Origin: Sphingomonadales bacterium
GTDB taxonomy: Bacteria; Pseudomonadota; Alphaproteobacteria; Sphingomonadales; Sphingomonadaceae
Direction: 5' to 3'
Assembly (NCBI GenBank): GCA_027489295.1
Contig: JAIYAA010000346.1
Location: 1 to 16,357 of the forward strand
DNA length: 16,357 nt
The notes below the pieces were generated by a model, which saw only the letters and a program-made list of their open reading frames with translations, did not search any database and was not told the DNA's origin. The translations under genes and the position numbers were made by a program. Positions 6,250 through 14,560 of this stretch are shown piece after piece; positions within the stretch are counted from its first letter, which is position 1; each line of letters opens with the position of its first letter.

Positions 6250-6879
6250 ATGCGATTGCAACAGACCGATCTGTTCGGGCCCGCCCTCCCCGAGGGTCTG
6301 CACTATAGCCCCGACTTCCTTGATGCGGGCGAGGAAAATTCTCTGGTGGCTGCGCTGGGCAACGAGCCGTTCCGGCCTTTCCGCTTCCAGGGATGGGAAG
6401 GGCACCGCCTGACCACCAGCTATGGCTGGCACTATGACTTCGACCGTGGCCGAGTCGCGCCTGCCTCGCCCTTCCCGCCTTGGCTCGCGCCGTTCCGAGC
6501 ACGCGCGGAGGCGGTTGCCGGTGTCGCGCCGGGCACCCTCGTCCAGGCGCTGCTGATTCACTACCCCGCCGGAGCGGGCATCGGCTGGCACCGCGACCGC
6601 CCGCAGTTCGAGGAGGTGCTGGGGATATCGCTGGGCGCGCCGGCGACCCTGCGCCTCCGCCGTCGGACGGGCGATCGACGATTCGAGCGCGCATCGCTGC
6701 CCCTGCCGCCCCGCTCCCTCTATCTGCTGCGCGACGAGGCGCGGCACGACTGGGAGCACAGCATCGCGCCGATCGATGCGCCCCGCTGGTCGATCACCTT
6801 CCGCGCCCTGTCCGCGCTCGGCCTCCGCCAGACGCAGAACGACCCGGGTGAAAGCCTCCACCCGGGTCGTCCCGATTGA
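6250..6879 (+). CDS. alkB: AlkB-type 2-oxoglutarate/Fe(II) dioxygenase
   Basis: Predicted oxidative demethylase of the AlkB family, which repairs alkylated bases such as 1-methyladenine and 3-methylcytosine (some members act on RNA or protein). It is 209 residues, close to E. coli AlkB. The double-stranded beta-helix has the iron triad H114 and D116 (GIGWHRDRP) and H170 (DWEHSIAP), plus R179 and R185 in PRWSITFR, where 2-oxoglutarate is bound. YPAGAGIGWH (105-114) matches the family segment before the HxD, although the Asn common in the N-x-Y motif is not evident. The last residues (197-207) are encoded by a perfect hairpin. No ada or alkA is next to it, so an adaptive-response operon is not indicated. 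The divergent ArsR-type gene shares its control region. The start is the only reasonable ATG but lacks a good Shine-Dalgarno. Confidence 0.9.
   Translation: MRLQQTDLFGPALPEGLHYSPDFLDAGEENSLVAALGNEPFRPFRFQGWEGHRLTTSYGWHYDFDRGRVAPASPFPPWLAPFRARAEAVAGVAPGTLVQALLIHYPAGAGIGWHRDRPQFEEVLGISLGAPATLRLRRRTGDRRFERASLPLPPRSLYLLRDEARHDWEHSIAPIDAPRWSITFRALSALGLRQTQNDPGESLHPGRPD
6839..6870. terminator. Strong hairpin at alkB/TonB-receptor convergent end
   Basis: ACGACCCGGGTG and CACCCGGGTCGT make a perfect 12-bp stem with an 8-base loop. It lies within the last codons of alkB, 6 bases before its stop, and 39 bases beyond the stop of the convergent TonB-dependent receptor on the other strand. No T-run follows on either side. 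It probably ends or stabilises both transcripts. Confidence 0.6.
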
Positions 6880-6909
6880 TCACCCCGCCGCCGCAGCGAC
6901 GGGAAGGCG

Positions 6910-9438
6910 TCAGAACTTCAGCGCGACTTCGCCGCCGAAGGTGCGCGGTGCGTTGAAGTTGCCGTAATCGCCGAGGACGTTGTTGACGCTGCCGCTCGTC
7001 ACGTTGGTGGTCGGCGAGCCCGGCAGGCTGTTCGACGGATCGCGACGGAACACATACTGCTCGTTGAACAGGTTGCGGCCCCACACGCTGAACGTCACGT
7101 TCTGCATCGCGCCCAGGTTGATGTTGGCCAGCGAGATGCGGCCGTTGAAGATCAGCGACGCGTCGTTCTTCGTGGCGAACTGGTCGAAGGCCTGGGTGGC
7201 CTGCGAATAGTTGCCGTCGAAGTGGAAGCGCAGGTCCGCGCCCTTCAGCGGCAGCTCATAGTCGATCGAGCCGCTGGCAGCGTTGCGCGGCGTGAACACG
7301 ATGTAGAAGTTCTGGTAGACGCTGGTCGAAGCGCCGCCTGCCGTCGCGGTGATCAGCACCGGCGGGATGCGGGTGTAGGTATAGGCGTAGGACGCGTTGA
7401 GCGTCAGGCCCTGCACCGGCTTCACCGTCAGGTCCGCCTCGATGCCGCGGATCTTGGTGTTGCCCGGCGCATTGATCGTCACCAGGTTGTTGAAGTTGCC
7501 GGTGGCGGTCGTCTGGATCGAGCTGATGTCGACCTGGCTGTCCTTGCGATCCATGATGTAGGCCGCGAGGTTCAGGCGGGCCTTGTGATCCCAGAAATCG
7601 TTCTTCAGGCCGATTTCATAGGACTTCACGTCTTCCGGATTGAACGCCTGGTAGTTCGAGGTGCGCGAGCTGGCACCGCCGGCGCGGTAGCCGGTCGCGT
7701 ACTTGGCATAGGCGTGCACCGAGTCGCTCACGTCATAGGCGAGCGTGACCATCGGGTTGAACCGATCCCAGCTCTTGTCGAGCGGCTTGTAGCCGTTCGC
7801 TGCCGCGCGCACCGTGTCCGTGTCGTAGTTGATGTTGCGCGAATAGTGCAGCACGCCCTTCTTCTGGTCGTGCGTGTAGCGGCCGCCGACGGTGAGGTGC
7901 AGCACGTCGGTCGCATTCCAGGTGACCTGGCCATAGGCCGAGTAGCTCTTCGACCAGACTTCCGAGGCGCGATCGATCGAGCGGCAGCCCGGCTGCGAGC
8001 CGAAACCGCCCGAGCCGGTGCACGGATCGAGGATCACATAGTTGTAGCCGGTGACCTGGCCGGCGGCGTTGGTCAGCGCAACGATGCCGTTCGAGTTCGG
8101 CGTCGCCGCGTCGTCGCTGACATGCTCGTTGAAATAATAGAGGCCGGCGACATAGTCGAACTTGTCGACGCTGCCCACTGCCTGGAATTCCTGGCTGAAC
8201 TGCGACTGGTGCAGATCGGCGAGGCTGTAGCGGCTGAACCCGCACGGCGCCGCAACGGTGCAGCTGGTGGTCACGGTGCCGATTGCGGGCGTGTTGACCA
8301 CCGGCACGCGGTGCGCGCCGCCGGAGTTATCCCACTGGGTGGCGCTCACGCCGCGCCATGCGGTGATCGAGCGCAGTTCGATCTCGGGGCTCAGCTTGTA
8401 CTTCAGCGTGTTGGTGAAGCCGTGGGTCTTGTCGATGCTCGGCTGCTGCGGCACGCCGATATCGGCGGTCTTCATCCGGCTGGTGCCGTTGATGACGACG
8501 CCCGGCAGCAGCGGCTTCACCGTGCCGGTGAGCGCGGTGTACTGCGTGCCCGGCAGGGTGCAGGCAGGGACGGCCGACTGGGCGCCGGCGACGCAGCCGT
8601 TCGGGTTGTAATTCAGCAGCTGGCTGTAGAACGGCGTGTTCGCGTCATAGCCGTTGTCGTAGCTGAAGTCGTTGGTGAGGCCGTCGAACGGCTTCCAGCG
8701 GACCGCGGCGCGGAAGCCGTGGCGGTCATAATAGTTGAAGCCGGTCGCGCCGGCGAGCGGGTTCTTGGTGGTCGCATCCTGGTGCTGGACCACGCCGTCG
8801 AGCTTCAGCGAGAAGTTCTTGTATTCCGGCAGGTCGAGGTGCGCGTCGGCGTTGTAGCCGCCGTAATTGGCGATGCCGGCGTTGACCCGACCGCCGAACT
8901 CGCCGCTCGGCGCGCGGCTGACGAGGCTCAGCGCGCCGCCTTCGGTGTTGCGGCCGAACAGCGTGCCCTGCGGACCCTTCAGCACCTCGACGCGCTCGAT
9001 GTCGAACAGCGCGGCGTTCAAGCCGTGCTGGCGGCCGAGATAGACGCCGTCGACATAGATGCCGACGCCCTGCTCGCGGGCGGGCTGGTTGGCATCGAGC
9101 GGCACGATGCCGCGGATGCCGACGGTCAGCGCCGACTGGCGGGCTTCGAAGGTGGCGACGCGCAGGCTGGGAACCGCGCCGTCGGCGAGGTCGTACAGGC
9201 TCTGGACGTGGCGCTCCTTGAGCGCAGCGTCGCTCAGCACGCTGATCGAGATCGGCGTCTGCTGGAGGTTGGTCTCGCGCTTCTGCGCGGTCACGACGAT
9301 GTCGGCCAGGCCTTCCGGCTGAACGGCCGGGGTCGCCGGGTCGGCGGCCTGGGTCTGCGCGAAGGTTGGCGCGGCGGCCAGCGCCAGCACCGTGGCACCC
9401 GCGAGCAGCGAGAGGCGGAAGGTGGAACGTTCGAACAT
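6910..9438 (-). CDS. TonB-dependent outer-membrane receptor
   Basis: Outer-membrane active transporter, 842 residues, driven by TonB-ExbB-ExbD. A signal peptide (1-27, ending TFA) precedes a short spacer and the TonB box DIVVTAQ (46-52). The plug domain (about 55-175) has IRGIVPLDAN, GIYVDGVYLGR and VEVLKGPQGTLFGRNTEGGALSL (151-173). The 22-strand barrel follows and ends in FGGEVALKF, with the terminal Phe needed for barrel insertion. Three close cysteine pairs lie in barrel regions (C282/C293, C393/C399, C473/C485), probably disulfides in surface loops. The sequence resembles the common sphingomonad receptor class whose substrates are mostly unknown; nothing nearby identifies the ligand. No LacI-type box like that of the xylan locus precedes it, so a link to xylan is not supported. 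It is transcribed alone. Confidence 0.95.
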   Translation of the reverse strand: MFERSTFRLSLLAGATVLALAAAPTFAQTQAADPATPAVQPEGLADIVVTAQKRETNLQQTPISISVLSDAALKERHVQSLYDLADGAVPSLRVATFEARQSALTVGIRGIVPLDANQPAREQGVGIYVDGVYLGRQHGLNAALFDIERVEVLKGPQGTLFGRNTEGGALSLVSRAPSGEFGGRVNAGIANYGGYNADAHLDLPEYKNFSLKLDGVVQHQDATTKNPLAGATGFNYYDRHGFRAAVRWKPFDGLTNDFSYDNGYDANTPFYSQLLNYNPNGCVAGAQSAVPACTLPGTQYTALTGTVKPLLPGVVINGTSRMKTADIGVPQQPSIDKTHGFTNTLKYKLSPEIELRSITAWRGVSATQWDNSGGAHRVPVVNTPAIGTVTTSCTVAAPCGFSRYSLADLHQSQFSQEFQAVGSVDKFDYVAGLYYFNEHVSDDAATPNSNGIVALTNAAGQVTGYNYVILDPCTGSGGFGSQPGCRSIDRASEVWSKSYSAYGQVTWNATDVLHLTVGGRYTHDQKKGVLHYSRNINYDTDTVRAAANGYKPLDKSWDRFNPMVTLAYDVSDSVHAYAKYATGYRAGGASSRTSNYQAFNPEDVKSYEIGLKNDFWDHKARLNLAAYIMDRKDSQVDISSIQTTATGNFNNLVTINAPGNTKIRGIEADLTVKPVQGLTLNASYAYTYTRIPPVLITATAGGASTSVYQNFYIVFTPRNAASGSIDYELPLKGADLRFHFDGNYSQATQAFDQFATKNDASLIFNGRISLANINLGAMQNVTFSVWGRNLFNEQYVFRRDPSNSLPGSPTTNVTSGSVNNVLGDYGNFNAPRTFGGEVALKF

Positions 9439-9801
9439 GGAGCGGTTTTCCCCGAGGAAGAGACTTTGTGGTTCTGGGGGGCGCCCTAGGCAGACGATTT
9501 GGCAGGATTGTTACACCCACCGCCGCGGGCATGACGCCACGGCTTCATTTTCACGTCATTTTGGAGAAAAAACGCTGAAAACCCGGCGATGTTTCGGTCG
9601 GAGCGAACCCGTTGCTCGTGGTGAATGTGCCAGATTGCATCGGTTCGGGCGACGAAAATCAGGCGCTGGTGCAGATTTGCCACAGCCCATTCAATGCGAA
9701 TCGCGCCCGCGAATCGCAGTGCAAAATGGCACCGCCCGTCGCGCCGGAGGGCGGACGGGCGGCAATTCGACCCGCAGGACAGGGTGGAAGTGCGGCGTCG
9801 G
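9439..9801. other. 363-bp intergenic region between receptor and fusion genes
   Basis: No convincing gene lies here. Short open frames on both strands lack ribosome binding sites and family features. The part next to the receptor must hold its promoter; I see only TGTAACAAT on the - strand near 9505-9513 as a possible extended -10. ATGACG (9531-9536) and CGTCAT (9554-9559) form a 6-bp inverted repeat with a 17-bp spacer. A 9-bp direct repeat GCGAATCGC occurs at 9696-9704 and 9709-9717. A terminator-like hairpin for the fusion gene lies at 9732-9762. Confidence 0.5.
9732..9762 (-). terminator. Terminator-like hairpin after the fusion gene
   Basis: CCGCCCGTC and GACGGGCGG form a perfect 9-bp stem with a 13-base loop, about 40 bases past the stop of the - strand fusion gene. 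On the - strand a short T-run (CATTTTGC) follows a few bases later. The loop is GC-rich, so the structure is plausible rather than certain. Confidence 0.55.
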
Positions 9802-12800
9802 CTATTCGGCGGACGAGGCCTGCGCGCCGCCTACCCGGCCGGTGCGCTCCAGCTTGCCCCAACCGACGAACCAGCCGCCGAGCGCCGAACTGATCGCGCG
9901 CAGCACCACCCAATACATCAGCTGACGATACACGAAGCGCTGCGCGACCAGCAGCACCGCCGGGTAGCGAATCCGGCGACTGTTCAGCCGATAGGCGATC
10001 CAGCCGCAGCCGACATCGATCGAGGTGAAGGCGACCCAGTAGATTGCCATGGCGCCGACGTCGCCGCGGGTCTGTTCCCACCCATGCTGGGCGATGCGCA
10101 CGCCCGTAGCGAAGATCGCGGATACCAGCGCGAGATCGATCAGCGGCGAAATCGCGGCGAAGATGATCTGGAACACCCAGGCCTGCGGCAGACCGATCCA
10201 GGCGAGGCCGCGGGCGTTCTTGTCGCGGTACAGCCCGCGATGCTTCCACAGGCATTGCAGCGTACCGAACGCCCAGCGATAGCGCTGCTTGGCGAGCGCC
10301 CGGAAACTTTCCGGCGCCTCCGTCCACGCGACCGCGTCCGGGTCGTAGGTGACGCGCCACCCCGCCCGCTGGATCGCGATGGTGAGGTCCTGGTCCTCCG
10401 CCAGCGTATCCTCGGGATAGCCGCCTACCGCGTCCAGCGCCGCCCGGCACCACGCGCCGACAGCCCCCGGCACCACGGTGATCGCGTTGAAGCCGGCCAG
10501 CGCGCGCCGCTCAAGATTCTGCGCGGTGATATATTCCACCGCCTGCCAGCGGGTGACGAGATTGACCCGATTGCCCACCTGCGCGCTGCCCGCCACCGCG
10601 CCCAGCTGCGGATCGGTGAACCAGCGGGCGAGGCGCCCGATCGTCTCGGGCTCGAAATGGGTATCGGCATCGAGCGCGATGATCACCTCGCCCTTTGCCT
10701 CCTGCAGCGCGCGGTTGAGCGCCGCCGCCTTGCCGCCATTGACCAGGGTGAGCAGCGTGACGCGCGGATCGTCGCCGAACGCGGCCGCGACGATCTCGCT
10801 CGTCTGGTCCTTCGATCCGTCGTCCGCCACGATCAGTTCGATCGACGGATAGTCGCTGGCAAGCACCCGGCGCACCGAGGATTCGATCACCCGCTCCTCG
10901 TTATAGGCCGGGATGATCACCGACACGGTGGGCATGTACACCGGCGGTGCACCCCGCTCGCGGCGGCGCTGGCGAAGCGCCAGTGCCGACAGGATCAGCG
11001 CCCGCGCGATGCCGAGCGTGATCGCGATGAAGAACATCCAGCGCAGGCCCGAGGCGATAGCCGCCAAGGCGACGAAGATCGCCACGTCGGCGCGGACCGC
11101 CAGCAGGTCGCTGCCGCGGATCGGCGGCATCACCGCGTCATAGCTCAGCCCGGCCAGCTTGGAGACGGGAACGAAGGTGTAGCCGCGCGCGCGCAGCTCG
11201 TGGATGATCCGGGGCAGCGCCTCGATGGTCTGTTCGCGGTTGCCGCCGCCATCGTGGAGCAGCACGATGTTGGTCGACTTGTCGGGCGTCGCGGTTGCGA
11301 CATCGTCGAGCACGCCCTGCACGATCGCGTCGACGCCGGGCCGCTTCCAGTCGTCCGGGTCGACGTGCAGGCCCACCACCGTGTAGCCCTGCTTCTGCGC
11401 CACCACGGCAGGATCGAGTTCGTCCGGCGTGGTCGGCTCGGCGTCTCCGAAATAGGGCGCGCGGAACAGCCGCATGCCGCGCCCGGTATAGGCCTGCACC
11501 AGCCGCTGGGTGGCGTTGAGCTCGAGCGCGGTACTCGCCGCCGAGGTGGTGGCGAGGTTCGGGTGGGTATAGGTGTGGTTGCCCAGTTCATGCCCCTCGG
11601 CCACCAGCCGGCGCAGCAGCAGCGGGTGCTGCAGGCCGTTCTCGCCGATGATGAAGAAGGTCGCGGGCACATGCTCGGCCTTCAGGATGTCGAGGATGCG
11701 CGGGGTATAGTCCGGATCGGGCCCGTCGTCGAAGGTCAGCGCGATAGCCTTGTCGGCGGCGCCGGTGCGCATCACCACATAGGGCGTGGGCAGCACCGGA
11801 TACTGCACGTCGCGGATCATGTTGGCCGCATCGAAGCTGATCGCGCGCTCGCCGATCGTCGGCGTGGACATGACGCGGAGGATCTCGCCCGGGCCTTCGA
11901 CGTCGACATTGGTGGCGGGTACGATACGGCTCAGGTCGGGCCGGCCGCCATGGCGATAGGCGAGCAGCGCGGTCCACACGCCCGCATCTTCGGTGCCGAG
12001 CCGCCACAGCGCTACGCTCGCCACGCCGGCGGCGCGCACCGCCTGTAGCTGGTTCCAGGTGGCGGTGGCGTCGACCATCCAGATCTCGTGGTGCTTGCCA
12101 TCCTCGTCATAGGCGAAGGCGCTGTTGCCGGTCGTCTTGTCGAAGGTGACCTTGGCATCGCTGTCGCGCGCCGCCGACCAGGCTTCCTCGATGCTCAGCG
12201 CGTCGACACCGTCGCCGTGATAATCATAGGCATAGCTGGCAAGCGCGACGATCAACTTCTGCGTGCCGACTTGCGCCACCGCGCGACGCAGTTCGTCGAC
12301 GAACCAGGGCTGCGAGGCGATCGGCCCGGCGGTGCCGCCCTGCCAATGCTCGTCATAGTTCATCAGCATGACGCGATCGGTGACCGCCGCAAACCGCTTG
12401 AAATCCCAGCTGCTGTCGCCCGCAGGCACGGTGACGGCGAGCAGCTTGTCCTTGGGCATCGCCTTGTTGATCTGGTCGAGCAGCTGGATGTAGCCCGGTA
12501 GCGATGCCGGCGGCAGGCTCTCGAAGTCCATTACCAGCCCGGTGAGGTTGCGCGCCTTGACCATCGCGGCCAGATCGCGGGCGAGCTTGGCGCGGGCTGC
12601 CGGGCTGGCCATCAGCCGCGCCGCGCCGGCCGTGTCCCAGGCCTCGTCCGAAATATTCTGCACCATCGGCAGCACCCGCGGCGGCCGGCGTGCGCCCGCC
12701 AGGATGTTGGCGAAGCGCGGATCATCGATCACCTGCATCGCATGGGCCGGGCCGTTCACGGTAACGAACGCGGGCACGACCCAGTCGAGATCGCCGATGT

Positions 12801-13116
12801 TGCGGCGGAGCGAGTCGGCGCTCGCCTGATCCCAGGGCACGTAGAAGCCGACGGTAAGCGGTGCGCCGGGCTTCTTCGAAGCGGTGCCCGGCAGCCAGCG
12901 CTGCCGGCGCGGCTCACCGCGCGCGCTCAGCGACCGCAGCGCCGCCGGCTTGGCATTTTCCCAGCGCACCGGCAGGTCCTGCGCCGGCGGCACGTTGACG
13001 ATCGTCGCGGCGAACACGATCGCCGCCAGCAGCACCCCCCCGATCAGCGCGAACACCGTGCGCAGCGTCCAGCGCTTTCGGCTTCCGGTGGGATCGAAGA
13101 ATACAGGACGGGACAT
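9802..13116 (-). CDS. GH18-like / CE4 deacetylase / GT2 synthase fusion
   Basis: Membrane protein of 1104 residues with three enzyme domains. A membrane anchor (about 19-41) leads to a GH18-like domain (about 85-390) with the shortened catalytic motif GLVMDFESLP (D197, E199), as in YaaH/SleL-type N-acetylglucosaminidases. A CE4 polysaccharide deacetylase follows (about 455-655): TFDDGPDP (D463, D464), HELGNHTYTH (H514, H518), RAPYFGD (552-558), DPDDW (586-590) and LLHDGGGNR (H621). A hydrophobic stretch (about 675-714) ends in the basic RQRRRER. The GT2 domain has VSVIIPAYNEE (731-741), DDGS (765-768), DAD (816-818), EDQD (907-910) and QRYRW (944-948), as in cellulose, hyaluronan and PgaC synthases. 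Further membrane segments lie at about 975-1003, 1020-1042 and 1052-1083. Predicted role: polymerise an N-acetylhexosamine chain from UDP-sugar inside, then deacetylate and trim it in the periplasm. It is monocistronic. The synthase class is secure; the polymer is unknown. Confidence 0.93.
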   Translation of the reverse strand: MSRPVFFDPTGSRKRWTLRTVFALIGGVLLAAIVFAATIVNVPPAQDLPVRWENAKPAALRSLSARGEPRRQRWLPGTASKKPGAPLTVGFYVPWDQASADSLRRNIGDLDWVVPAFVTVNGPAHAMQVIDDPRFANILAGARRPPRVLPMVQNISDEAWDTAGAARLMASPAARAKLARDLAAMVKARNLTGLVMDFESLPPASLPGYIQLLDQINKAMPKDKLLAVTVPAGDSSWDFKRFAAVTDRVMLMNYDEHWQGGTAGPIASQPWFVDELRRAVAQVGTQKLIVALASYAYDYHGDGVDALSIEEAWSAARDSDAKVTFDKTTGNSAFAYDEDGKHHEIWMVDATATWNQLQAVRAAGVASVALWRLGTEDAGVWTALLAYRHGGRPDLSRIVPATNVDVEGPGEILRVMSTPTIGERAISFDAANMIRDVQYPVLPTPYVVMRTGAADKAIALTFDDGPDPDYTPRILDILKAEHVPATFFIIGENGLQHPLLLRRLVAEGHELGNHTYTHPNLATTSAASTALELNATQRLVQAYTGRGMRLFRAPYFGDAEPTTPDELDPAVVAQKQGYTVVGLHVDPDDWKRPGVDAIVQGVLDDVATATPDKSTNIVLLHDGGGNREQTIEALPRIIHELRARGYTFVPVSKLAGLSYDAVMPPIRGSDLLAVRADVAIFVALAAIASGLRWMFFIAITLGIARALILSALALRQRRRERGAPPVYMPTVSVIIPAYNEERVIESSVRRVLASDYPSIELIVADDGSKDQTSEIVAAAFGDDPRVTLLTLVNGGKAAALNRALQEAKGEVIIALDADTHFEPETIGRLARWFTDPQLGAVAGSAQVGNRVNLVTRWQAVEYITAQNLERRALAGFNAITVVPGAVGAWCRAALDAVGGYPEDTLAEDQDLTIAIQRAGWRVTYDPDAVAWTEAPESFRALAKQRYRWAFGTLQCLWKHRGLYRDKNARGLAWIGLPQAWVFQIIFAAISPLIDLALVSAIFATGVRIAQHGWEQTRGDVGAMAIYWVAFTSIDVGCGWIAYRLNSRRIRYPAVLLVAQRFVYRQLMYWVVLRAISSALGGWFVGWGKLERTGRVGGAQASSAE

Positions 13117-13237
13117 GGATGCTCTTTCGGAACGCGCAGATCCTCCCCGGCGCGGGTCGGGCCGGCGCCTTATAGGATCGACGGTGAACCGGCGCTATAC
13201 CAGCACGCTTCTGTAGATTCCCCGAGCCTCTAGACCG
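13117..13237 (-). promoter_or_regulatory. Gap upstream of the fusion gene
   Basis: This 121-bp gap lies between the hemN stop and the fusion-gene start, both on the - strand. It should hold the fusion gene's promoter unless the gene is read from hemN. TATAGC and CCTATAAG occur on the - strand (around 13195 and 13175) as possible -10 boxes without convincing -35 partners. A weak ribosome binding site (GAAAGAG) lies just before the ATG. Confidence 0.3.
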
Positions 13238-14560
13238 TTAGACCGCGCTGCTGAAGCGCGTGGGAGCCGTCCCGCGATAGATGTCCAGCGCGCTGGCGAT
13301 CACCCGTGCATAGGGTAGCGCCTCCGGCGAGAGCAGCAGCACGCTACCCTCCCAGCGCACCAGCTTCAGCGCCGCGAACCGCGCCAGCCGCAGGGCGATG
13401 GCGCTGCGCCCCTGGATGCCGCCGAGATCGGCGCGGCCCTGGCAGAGCAGTTCCTCGATCGCGGCGGCGCGCCACTGATCCTCGCTTCCGCGCCGAATGC
13501 CCCGCGCCCCCGCCAGGCGGCCCGCGGAAATCGCCATGTGCCAGCGGCCGGCATTCTTCTCGTTCTGCACCAGCAGGTCCGGGAACTCGCTGATCGCGCT
13601 GGCGCCCAGCCCGATGAGCACTTCGGCCTCGTCCTCGGTGAAGCCCTGGAAATTGCGCCGCAGCCGCCCCTCGCGCGCGGCCACGGCGATCGCATCCTCC
13701 GGCCGCGCGAAATGGTCGAAGCCGACGGCGGCATAGCCGGCCGCGGTCAGCTGCGCATGCGCCCGTGCCGCCTGATGGAAGCGCGCCGCCGCATCGGGAA
13801 GGGCGGTCGCATCGATCCGCCGCTGCCGCGGTATCAGATGCGGCACATGGGCATAGCCGAATACCGCAAGCCGATCGGCGCCCAGCGCGATGCTCTCGTC
13901 GATCGAGGCGGCCAGCGCGTCGGCAGTCTGGCCCGGCAGGCCGTACATCAGATCGAAGTTGATCGATTCCACCCCTGCCCCGCGCAGCAGCGCCACCGTC
14001 GCGGCGATGTCTTCGCGCGGCTGCACCCGGCCGATCGCCGCCTGGATGGCCGGATCAAAGCTCTGCACGCCCAGGCTTACCCGCGAAACGCCCGCGCCCC
14101 CCAGCGCCGCCGCCCAGCCGGCATCGAAGCCGCGCGGATCGATCTCGACGGACAGCACCGGATCCGCTGCACCGAACGCCGCCTTCGCCCGCTCCACCAG
14201 CCGGGTGAACGCCTCCGCGGCGATGGCGTTGGGGCTACCGCCACCGAACGCGATCCGCCCCACCCGCCCGCGCCCGCCCAGGCGCCGGGCGACCAGCTCG
14301 ATTTCCTCGGACAGTCGCGCCAGATAGGCGTCGAGCCGAGCGCTGCGATTGGCCGCACCCGTGTTGCAGCCGCAATACCAGCAGATCTCGCGACAGAAGG
14401 GGATGTGAAGATAGAGCGAAAGCGCCGCATCCGCATCGACCCGGTCCAGTGCCGCGCCCATTTCGGCGACCCCCACGCCCTCCGCGAACTCGGCGGCAGT
14501 AGGGTAGCTGGTGTAGCGCGGCACCGGCGTGGCGAGCAGATCGGGATGATAGGTCCACAT
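13238..14560 (-). CDS. hemN: Oxygen-independent coproporphyrinogen III dehydrogenase
   Basis: Radical SAM enzyme of haem biosynthesis that oxidatively decarboxylates two propionate chains of coproporphyrinogen III to give protoporphyrinogen IX without oxygen. It is 440 residues, close to E. coli HemN. YHPDLLATPVPRYTSYPTA (4-22) is the HemN N-terminus. The cluster motif CREICWYCGC (56-65) gives C56, C60 and C63 for the 4Fe-4S cluster and the extra C65 found in true HemN but not in HemW. GGGSPN (106-111) binds SAM, and FGYAHVPHLIPRQRRID is a typical HemN segment. A HemN_C domain follows. The frame is open to 14917, but the first 119 codons overlap the divergent small gene and are not HemN-like. 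The only strong Shine-Dalgarno (AGGAGG) is 24 bases before this ATG, which is unusual. No FNR box (TTGAT-N4-ATCAA) is visible upstream. Confidence 0.95.
   Translation of the reverse strand: MWTYHPDLLATPVPRYTSYPTAAEFAEGVGVAEMGAALDRVDADAALSLYLHIPFCREICWYCGCNTGAANRSARLDAYLARLSEEIELVARRLGGRGRVGRIAFGGGSPNAIAAEAFTRLVERAKAAFGAADPVLSVEIDPRGFDAGWAAALGGAGVSRVSLGVQSFDPAIQAAIGRVQPREDIAATVALLRGAGVESINFDLMYGLPGQTADALAASIDESIALGADRLAVFGYAHVPHLIPRQRRIDATALPDAAARFHQAARAHAQLTAAGYAAVGFDHFARPEDAIAVAAREGRLRRNFQGFTEDEAEVLIGLGASAISEFPDLLVQNEKNAGRWHMAISAGRLAGARGIRRGSEDQWRAAAIEELLCQGRADLGGIQGRSAIALRLARFAALKLVRWEGSVLLLSPEALPYARVIASALDIYRGTAPTRFSSAV

Noticed and set aside
6250..6879. An Ada-type adaptive-response cluster around alkB
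   Set aside because: No ada, alkA or other alkylation-repair gene is present in the window.
6910..9438. Assigning this TonB receptor to xylan uptake
   Set aside because: Tempting because of the xylan enzymes 2 kb away, but three unrelated genes lie between, orientation differs and no LacI-type box precedes it.
7222..9489. 755-codon open frame on the + strand
   Set aside because: It is the antisense shadow of the TonB-dependent receptor. Its product is a low-complexity mix of Arg, Ala, Val and Gly with no family features, as is usual opposite GC-rich genes.
9625..12048. 807-codon open frame on the + strand
   Set aside because: It is antisense to the GH18-CE4-GT2 fusion, which has clear catalytic motifs. 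The antisense product is rich in His, Arg and Asp without recognisable domains.
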